Part shown: positions 44,030 to 50,119 of the stretch, piece after piece | Layout of the letters: the number at the start of each line of letters is the position of its first letter | How positions within the stretch are numbered: the first letter of the stretch is position 1 | Assembly (NCBI GenBank): GCA_947591315.1 | Contig: CANQDD010000004.1 | Span: 1-64,000, forward strand | DNA length: 64,000 nt | Direction of reading: 5' to 3' | Origin: an uncultured Clostridia bacterium | GTDB taxonomy: Bacteria; Bacillota; Clostridia; UBA1381 | Made by a program: the position numbers and the translations under genes | The notes under the pieces: generated by a model | What the model was told of the DNA's origin: nothing | Seen by the model: the letters and a program-made list of their open reading frames with translations, nothing else | Database searches by the model: none

Positions 44030-44063
44030 ACAAATCCGGAAAACAAATGCTTTCCGGATTTTT
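44030..44063 (+). terminator. Terminator of rplM-rpsI
   Basis: AATCCGGAAA/TTTCCGGATTTTTT hairpin with T-run. A second small inverted repeat GCCGGAA/TTCCGGC follows at once. Confidence 0.88.
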
Positions 44064-44169
44064 TATTGCCGGAACTTCCGGCTGTTTTGTATGTCAATTC
44101 AAATAAATTGTGTCTGCTGCGGACATATTTTTGAGTCTCCCCGATGCCGCGGCGAATCCGTTACGACCA

Positions 44170-45282
44170 TCATCCCCTTCCTCCGGTCAATACGGAGTGA
44201 ACGCGCGGAGCGGCTTTGCGGAGCAGACCTCCCGCCGCTGAGCCGAACGCGGCAAAAATGAGCGGCAGCCCGAAGAACAGCGCCATATGTACAAAATCCG
44301 AGTCGGTAAACTCAAGCACGCGCTGAAATATCATATGCTGCAAAGGCTCGTGGCACGCGTAAATGAAGAACGTGCACGAAGAAAGAGCGGCGAGCGCGCG
44401 GCTTTTTTCGATTCGTCCGGAAGCTGCGTCGTATATGATAAAAACCGACATAAACCCAAAAGCGCAGCATGCTTTATACGCAAAAAGCAGTGCCCGCTCG
44501 GGAGCGGCGGCAGCGCTCATTGCCGTATACGCGGCGCATACGGCGATCCATATAACGGGTACGGCAATCGTCAAAGCAGTCTTTTTTACCGGACGCTCCT
44601 TACCGGGAAAGCGTATGCAATTTACCGCGAGATACGCACCGAGCACGAAAAACAATATTCCGTCGCAGTTCGGCATATACGGGACGGAATAATCGAATAT
44701 CCACGGGACCGCCGCAAGAATTACGGCAAATATTTTCAGCTTTTTGACAAGCAAATACACGATGGGTGACAAAATTGCAAGCTTAAACAGATCCGCGATA
44801 TACCAAAACTGGAACGGGAGCGGCGTTGAGAAAAACGCCTTGAGCGCGTTATCGCGGAGCAGTCCGATTTTTGCGTCGATAACCGGAAATGATATTTTGC
44901 AGTAATTCACGATAAGTATGCCTGCCGCGCTCCACGCAAACACCCATATGCAGTACGGTAACATCAGCGTGACAAGCCTCTTTTTCAGCTTTTTCGCGTA
45001 AACAGATGCGTTAAAACGGCGCGCTCCCGCAAAAAAGAGGTACCCAGAAATGAAAAAATACAGCGGATTGGCAAACCTCGTCATCGCGTTGCAGATGAAA
45101 AACTGTATCATGGGGCAAATTTGTTTTCCCTCTTGAATCGCGGTCGTCGGCAGCAGATATGTGTCATGATAATTGTACGCATGGATGAAAACCACGCATA
45201 TAATAGTAAAAAATGACAAAAACCGTATTTTTCTACTCAGATAAGGCGGTATACTCTCTCTTGTATTTGTTGTCTCATTCAT
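44170..45282 (-). CDS. Acyltransferase-3 family membrane protein
   Basis: A 370-residue membrane protein with about ten helices. The first helix has FLSFFTIICVVFIHAYNYHD with its His, then FANPLYFFISGYLFF, and the basic loop KKLKKRLVTLMLPYC. Length and topology match acyltransferase-3 proteins that acylate envelope sugars. ATG 45282 is chosen (GGAG 8 nt upstream) over GTG 45291. It stands alone between rpsI and the ABC transporter genes. Third such gene in this window. Confidence 0.9.
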   Translation of the reverse strand: MNETTNTRESIPPYLSRKIRFLSFFTIICVVFIHAYNYHDTYLLPTTAIQEGKQICPMIQFFICNAMTRFANPLYFFISGYLFFAGARRFNASVYAKKLKKRLVTLMLPYCIWVFAWSAAGILIVNYCKISFPVIDAKIGLLRDNALKAFFSTPLPFQFWYIADLFKLAILSPIVYLLVKKLKIFAVILAAVPWIFDYSVPYMPNCDGILFFVLGAYLAVNCIRFPGKERPVKKTALTIAVPVIWIAVCAAYTAMSAAAAPERALLFAYKACCAFGFMSVFIIYDAASGRIEKSRALAALSSCTFFIYACHEPLQHMIFQRVLEFTDSDFVHMALFFGLPLIFAAFGSAAGGLLRKAAPRVHSVLTGGRG

Positions 45283-45418
45283 TAAAATCACTCCGGCGCT
45301 TTTATTATATTACGTATAAATTATATAATTTATAATTCAATAATTCAATATTTTAGCGCAAAAAGTCGTTATTTTGGCATAAATCACCGTGTTCCGCCCT
45401 CTCGTTCCAATATACCGT

Positions 45419-46147
45419 TTATATATCTCTCCTCGCAGCCGTAACCGCCCCAATTACAGTGAAAACCGCAATATACACTACGCACACAACGGCAAACCGC
45501 GCGTATCCTCCGCTTTCGGCGATTTTCTGCGGCGCGTTCGAGTTCATGCCGTAGGATATAAGCGAGTAGGGCCATATGTGTCCCATATTTTTAGCAAGAA
45601 ATCCAAGTCCCGAAAGTCCGCCGACGAACGATATTCCTATCGGCAGCGCGAAGCTTTTTATATTCATCGAGATAAAAATCTGTATCGCGACCATAACCAT
45701 TCCCCCGAGCGTGCCGAACACGCACCACTGCGCAATCGTGAGCCACGGCGGATCTGTAAGCCCCGCCATGTATCCCGAAATTACGAACAGCGCGCATATC
45801 CATATCATGCTGAAAAGCAGCATCATCGCGGCGGTCAGAAGCTTTGCGAGAAACACCGACGAGCGCCCGGCGGGCATGGTGAAAACCTTGTTCCAGTTGT
45901 TGTTCGCATTTTCCAGCCGCATTATATACGCGCAGTAAATACCAAGCATTATCGGCAGGAAGAAGTAATCGGTAAACAGCGTGTGCTGCGTCCACAGGCT
46001 CAGCCATTCGCGCGTTAAAACCTCCTTCTGATACAGATAATTCGCCGTTCCCAAAGCCGCCGGAATTACCGGCATCAGTAAAAACGCGAGCCATACGGGC
46101 GAGCGCTTCAGCTTCATTCGCTCCGCCTTCAATAATTTCAGTAACAT
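45419..46147 (-). CDS. ABC-2 permease, antimicrobial-peptide immunity type (LanG/CprC-like)
   Basis: A 242-residue permease with six hydrophobic helices. It starts MLLKLLKAERMKLKRSPVWL, the usual opening of this group. With the ATPase and second permease it would form a LanFEG/CprABC-type exporter that removes lantibiotics or host peptides from the membrane. It starts 3 bp after the previous gene. Substrate unknown. Confidence 0.88.
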   Translation of the reverse strand: MLLKLLKAERMKLKRSPVWLAFLLMPVIPAALGTANYLYQKEVLTREWLSLWTQHTLFTDYFFLPIMLGIYCAYIMRLENANNNWNKVFTMPAGRSSVFLAKLLTAAMMLLFSMIWICALFVISGYMAGLTDPPWLTIAQWCVFGTLGGMVMVAIQIFISMNIKSFALPIGISFVGGLSGLGFLAKNMGHIWPYSLISYGMNSNAPQKIAESGGYARFAVVCVVYIAVFTVIGAVTAARRDI

Positions 46148-46150
46148 AAT

Positions 46151-46912
46151 TTACAGCTCCTTTCTCTTGAATATTTCGCGCCCTATCATATACAGCGCGG
46201 CGCATATAAAAAGCAGTACGATAAAGAATTTCCAATCAATCCCCATAACGTCAAAATGCGCGTACTTATAGCGGTCATCTTTCGACCAGTCGAACAGCCC
46301 GACAAACATCAGCACGGCGTAATATCCCCAAATGAGCGACCTGCGGAGCCACGAAAGCTGCGGCAGAAACATTGAAAACGTCCCGAAAAACGTGCCTATC
46401 GCGCCCGAAAAGAACGTGACCGCCTGATTTTTAAAGCAGAGCGACAGCGTGTGCTGAAAAATGTACACCGCTATCGTCGGCGCGGCGGTAAACAGCAGAT
46501 ACAAAAGATACAGCTTTATCGGCAAATCGCCGTAGAAACCCGCGATATAGCCGAACGCGATCGTCGCTACCCAGCTTAAAACCACGCAGAACATCATGAT
46601 CGCAAGCCCGTATAAGAGCTTCGCGTCGTAGATTTGCCCGCGTCTTTTTGTGACCGCTAATTGCTTTAACATTGCTCCCTTATGCTCGATGTCGCACAAT
46701 CGCGACGACACGATTATCGAGAGCAGCGGCATAAAGATCGAGTTTATAAGCGGCAGCTCGTATAAATTCGCCATCCAGCCGAGCCGCAGCAAATCGGCGC
46801 TTTGGTGACGCGGATAGATCCACACGAGCATCGCCGCCGTCACGACGAGCGCGGTCACGAACACATAGCGGCGGCGCGTTTTCATAAACTCGCATTTGAG
46901 TAACTTTATCAT
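46151..46912 (-). CDS. ABC-2 permease, antimicrobial-peptide immunity type (LanE/CprB-like)
   Basis: A 253-residue permease with six helices. It opens MIKLLKCEFMKTRRRYVFVTA, parallel to its neighbour and consistent with an old duplication. Its ATG overlaps the stop of the ATPase gene (ATGA), so the two are translationally coupled. Confidence 0.88.
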   Translation of the reverse strand: MIKLLKCEFMKTRRRYVFVTALVVTAAMLVWIYPRHQSADLLRLGWMANLYELPLINSIFMPLLSIIVSSRLCDIEHKGAMLKQLAVTKRRGQIYDAKLLYGLAIMMFCVVLSWVATIAFGYIAGFYGDLPIKLYLLYLLFTAAPTIAVYIFQHTLSLCFKNQAVTFFSGAIGTFFGTFSMFLPQLSWLRRSLIWGYYAVLMFVGLFDWSKDDRYKYAHFDVMGIDWKFFIVLLFICAALYMIGREIFKRKEL

Positions 46913-47640
46913 AAACTCCGCTCCTTTCCCGTAAGGTCGAGGAAGATTTCCTCGAGCGATTTAGACTTGTCGATATTATGCAAATTGTCAAGCGCGCCCT
47001 GATACTTCATTTTACCGTTCGCGATGATCCCCACGTCCTCCGCCATTTGGTCTATCTCCGAGAGCAGATGACTTGACACGATCACCGTCATGCCGTACTG
47101 ATGCGGCAGCGACTTGATAAGCTCGCGCATTTCCTGTATGCCCGACGGGTCAAGCCCGTTTGTCGGCTCGTCGAGTATCAAGAGCTTCGGAAACGACAGC
47201 AGCGCGCCCGCGAGCCCGAGCCGCTGCTTCATGCCGAGCGAGTACGCCGACGCTTTCTTGCCGCGCTGATTGTCAAGCCTGACGATTTGCAGCACCTTGT
47301 CGATATTTCTTTTCGGCACGTCAAGAAGCGTTTGCAGAATACGCAGATTCTCCGCGCCCGTGAGATGCCCGTAAAACGACGGCGACTCGATAAGCGAGCC
47401 AACAGAGCGCAGAATTTCAATGCGGTTTTTCGCGTCCATATGCCGCCCCATGATCTCGATCTCGCCCTCCGTCGGACGGATAAGGCTCAGGAGCATTTTA
47501 AGCGTAGTCGTTTTTCCCGCGCCGTTCGGACCTAAGAATCCGTATATGCGCCCCTCGTTCACGCGCATATTCAGACCGCTGACCGCAGCGGCGCTTTTGT
47601 AGAGTTTGGTGAGGTTTGTTGTTTTTACAATTTCGTTCAT
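46909..47640 (-). CDS. ABC transporter ATPase (BcrA/LanF/CprA-like)
   Basis: A 243-residue ATPase. Walker A is GPNGAGKTT, the signature is YSLGMKQRLGLAGALL, and Walker B is LLILDEPTNGLDPSG. The Q-loop and H-loop (SSHLLSEIDQMAED) are present. The sequence is of the bacitracin/lantibiotic self-protection group. First gene of the leftward operon; phased AACCTT repeats upstream suggest control by the divergent response regulator. Confidence 0.94.
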   Translation of the reverse strand: MNEIVKTTNLTKLYKSAAAVSGLNMRVNEGRIYGFLGPNGAGKTTTLKMLLSLIRPTEGEIEIMGRHMDAKNRIEILRSVGSLIESPSFYGHLTGAENLRILQTLLDVPKRNIDKVLQIVRLDNQRGKKASAYSLGMKQRLGLAGALLSFPKLLILDEPTNGLDPSGIQEMRELIKSLPHQYGMTVIVSSHLLSEIDQMAEDVGIIANGKMKYQGALDNLHNIDKSKSLEEIFLDLTGKERSL

Positions 47641-47684
47641 AATAGTTCCCCTTTCGTTTTGGAATGATTTAATGTTAACATATA

Positions 47685-47723
47685 AACCTTTCGGGAAAAT
47701 AAACTAAACCTTACGTGAACCTT
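47685..47723. promoter_or_regulatory. Phased AACCTT direct repeats, candidate response-regulator operator
   Basis: AACCTT starts at 47685, 47707 and 47718, so copies are 22 and 11 bp apart, i.e. on one face of the helix. The last two form a tight pair, the pattern bound by OmpR-family dimers. On the minus strand the pair would sit just upstream of the poor -35 region of the ABC operon, as for an activator. Confidence 0.55.
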
Positions 47724-47741
47724 AAATATTTATAAAGTTAG

Positions 47742-47770
47742 TTTCAATATGAAATGAATTATGATACAAT
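47742..47770 (+). promoter_or_regulatory. Promoter of the response regulator/kinase genes
   Basis: TTTCAA (47742-47747, weak), 17 bp, TACAAT (47765-47770), with TGA before the -10 (extended). The repeat element 47807-47986 lies between this promoter and the coding start. Confidence 0.6.
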
Positions 47771-47806
47771 ATTTAATAAAAGAGCACGACGATTTAACGT
47801 CGTAGG

Positions 47807-47986
47807 CGTGTGGCCCCTTGTCAAAGTGAACAACACGCATAGCGTGTTGTAGGCGTGTTGCGAAGCAACAAACGCCGTAGCAAAGGGGGCTGTCACGCGC
47901 AGCGTGACTGGGGGATTCCTTTTCGGTTTCTAAACAGAATCCCTCCACCGGCTTCGCCGGTCCCCCTCCCTTTAACAAGGGAGGCT
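47807..47986. repeat. Hairpin-rich intergenic element (copy B) with nested palindromic insertion
   Basis: Related to the element at 35794-35909: shared left motif CCCTTGTCAAAG, shared GGGGGATTC, GAATCCCTCCACCGGC-type segment, and shared right palindrome CCTCCCTTTAACAAGGGAGG (about 47964-47984). The inner hairpins differ by paired changes: GTCACGC/GCGTGAC here, and ACCGGCTTCGCCGGT here against ACCGCCTTCGGCGGT in copy A. The left palindrome is split by about 55 bases carrying their own hairpins (ACAACACGC/GCGTGTTGT and GTTGC/GCAAC), flanked by CAAAG on both sides. No coding content. The palindrome ACGACG/CGTCGT (47786-47803) lies just to the left. Confidence 0.8.
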
Positions 47987-48008
47987 AATAATAAAATCGG
48001 TGATAAAC

Positions 48009-48713
48009 ATGAACGAATTAAAAAACAAAAAAATCCTGATCGTTGACGACGAAACGGAGCTGTTGAAAATTTTGTCGGGAATTTTATACAACAACGGATT
48101 TTACAATATCTACACCGCGCCCGACTGTGAAGCGGCGCTTAGAATTGCGAAAGAACAGTCAATCGCGCTGTATCTGCTCGACGTGAACCTGCCCGACGGC
48201 GACGGATTTTCGCTGTTTGAAAAGCTCCGCGAAAACTCGTCCGCTCCCGCTATTTTCCTAACCGCGCGCGGCGAGGGAAACGACAGGATAAAAGGACTCG
48301 GCTTGGGCGCGGACGATTATATAGTTAAGCCCTTTCTGGCGGACGAGCTGATTTTGCGTATAAACGCCGTTTTAAAGCGCGTTTACGGGATCGCAGAAAC
48401 GAAATCGGCGTTTGGTCTGTCGGGCGTTACAGTCAATTTTGAAACAGCGTCGGTGAATAAAAACGGCAAAGAAATTCCGCTCACAGCTAAGGAGTATATT
48501 CTGCTCAAAAAGCTGTGGGAAAACAGGAATAAAATCGTCACATCCGACGCGCTTTGTATGGCGGCGTGGGGCGAGGAATATTACGGATACGAAAACACGC
48601 TGATGGTGCATATACGGCGGCTGCGTCAGAAAATCGAAGCCGAGCCGTCGAAGCCGAAGCATTTGCTGACGGTCAAGGGATTGGGATACAAGCTGGTGAT
48701 TGAAAATGAATAG
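48009..48713 (+). CDS. OmpR-family response regulator (CprR/NisR-like)
   Basis: A 234-residue regulator. The receiver domain has the acidic pair in IVDDE, phospho-acceptor Asp58 (LYLLDVNLP), Thr85 and Lys107 (IVKPF). The C-terminal winged helix ends VHIRRLRQKIEAEP and LLTVKGLGYKL. ATG 48009 has GGTGA about 5 nt upstream; GTG 48000 is less likely. The 3' end overlaps the kinase gene. It probably controls the divergent ABC transporter. Confidence 0.94.
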   Translation: MNELKNKKILIVDDETELLKILSGILYNNGFYNIYTAPDCEAALRIAKEQSIALYLLDVNLPDGDGFSLFEKLRENSSAPAIFLTARGEGNDRIKGLGLGADDYIVKPFLADELILRINAVLKRVYGIAETKSAFGLSGVTVNFETASVNKNGKEIPLTAKEYILLKKLWENRNKIVTSDALCMAAWGEEYYGYENTLMVHIRRLRQKIEAEPSKPKHLLTVKGLGYKLVIENE

Positions 48714-50034
48714 AACGAGCCTGAAAATTTTTATATGCTTTACGCTTACCTCGGCGGTGATCGCGGTCATTCTGCTGTGCGTAAATTTTCTGGGATACGC
48801 GTATATCGCGAGCGACCCCGGCGAAGAAGGCAGACCGAGAAAAACGCTTGCGCTGATAAGCGAAAATTTGACGCGGATGGAGCGCGGCTTTGACCTTGCG
48901 GAAAACGTGATCCCCGACAATTACTGGTGCATTTTGCTTGACGAAAACGGCGACATGATATGGTCGCAGAACAAGCCCGACGATATTCCTTCGCACTATT
49001 CCATAAACGACGTCGCAAGAATGACGCATTGGTTTTTGAACGACTACCCCGTCTACGTCCGCACGGAGGACTACGGGCTGCTTGTGCTCGGCATACCGAA
49101 AAACGCGGTCGCCAAATACGAAATGATTTATTCGATGAGCTGGTTCGACACGCTGCCGCAAAGGATCTTGACGATACTTCTTATAAATCTGTGCTTCGCC
49201 GCGCTGCTGGCGTGTATTTTCGGCTCCCGTCTTTACCGCCGCCTGCGCGCGCTCACTGACGGAATAGCCGATTTGCGTAACGAAAAGCCGGTCAGTTTAC
49301 CGGAGCGCGGAATTTTCAAAGAAATATCCATGAACATAAACCGCGCGTCGGATTCGATCGAGCGCAAAAACGCCGCTCTCGCCGCCCGCGACAGCGCACG
49401 GTCAAACTGGATCTCAGGTATCTCTCACGATATCCGCACGCCGCTTTCGGTAATAGTCGGCTACTCGGACGAGCTCGCGAGCTCGGAAAATCTCACAAAA
49501 ACGGAACGCGTAAAAGCCGAAGCGATAACGGCGCAGGGCGTGAAAATAAAGAAGCTTATCGAGGACTTGAATTTGATATCGTCGCTTGAATACGATATGC
49601 AGCCGTCGAAGAAAACAGCGGTAAAAATCTGCCCGCTTTTGCGCCGCGTCGTGTCGGACATATTGAACAGCGGTATCGCGGACAAATGCGAAATCGAGCT
49701 TGATTTGCGGAACGAGAAATCAATTATATCCGCTGACGAAAGCCTTATCGAGCGCGCAATTTACAATTTAATAAACAACAGCGTCACGCACAACAAAAAC
49801 GGCTGTAAAATCACGATAACGCAGTATGAGGAAAAGGGGCGTGTTATCGTTGAAATCGCCGACAACGGCAAGGGTGTGCCGCAGGAGGTTTTGGGCAACA
49901 TCGCCGAAATCCCCAAATCCGCGCATGGGCTGGGACTGCCTATGGCGTACCGTATCATAAAAGCCCATGGCGGGGAATTTTCTATAGAGAACGACGGCGG
50001 GGTGAGGATTCAAATAGAACTGCCGTCGGCATAA
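48706..50034 (+). CDS. Sensor histidine kinase (CprK-like)
   Basis: A 442-residue kinase: TM1 (about 6-30), an extracytoplasmic sensor of about 120 residues, TM2 (about 153-173), a HAMP-like linker, HisKA with SGISHDIRTPLSVI (His about 241) and a HATPase domain with NNSVTHN, IADNGKGVP and GLGLPMAY. The sensor region is the size seen in CprK-type antimicrobial-peptide kinases, larger than in BceS-type ones. ATG 48706 overlaps the regulator stop by 8 bp; translation is coupled. Confidence 0.93.
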   Translation: MNRTSLKIFICFTLTSAVIAVILLCVNFLGYAYIASDPGEEGRPRKTLALISENLTRMERGFDLAENVIPDNYWCILLDENGDMIWSQNKPDDIPSHYSINDVARMTHWFLNDYPVYVRTEDYGLLVLGIPKNAVAKYEMIYSMSWFDTLPQRILTILLINLCFAALLACIFGSRLYRRLRALTDGIADLRNEKPVSLPERGIFKEISMNINRASDSIERKNAALAARDSARSNWISGISHDIRTPLSVIVGYSDELASSENLTKTERVKAEAITAQGVKIKKLIEDLNLISSLEYDMQPSKKTAVKICPLLRRVVSDILNSGIADKCEIELDLRNEKSIISADESLIERAIYNLINNSVTHNKNGCKITITQYEEKGRVIVEIADNGKGVPQEVLGNIAEIPKSAHGLGLPMAYRIIKAHGGEFSIENDGGVRIQIELPSA

Positions 50035-50069
50035 CGGAAGCATAACACTTTGAAAGCAAATTCCTAATA

Positions 50070-50105
50070 AAATCACCTCTCCCGTTTTCCCGAGAGAGGT
50101 GATTT
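50070..50105. terminator. Bidirectional terminator after the kinase gene
   Basis: AAATCACCTCTC/GAGAGGTGATTT around CCGTTTTCCCGA. It separates the kinase gene from the convergent GH127 gene. Confidence 0.85.
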
Positions 50106-50119
50106 CAGCGATACGTTCT

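Noticed and set aside
47806-47990. Insertion sequence
   Set aside because: No transposase reading frame fits in about 180 bases; it is at most a non-autonomous element.
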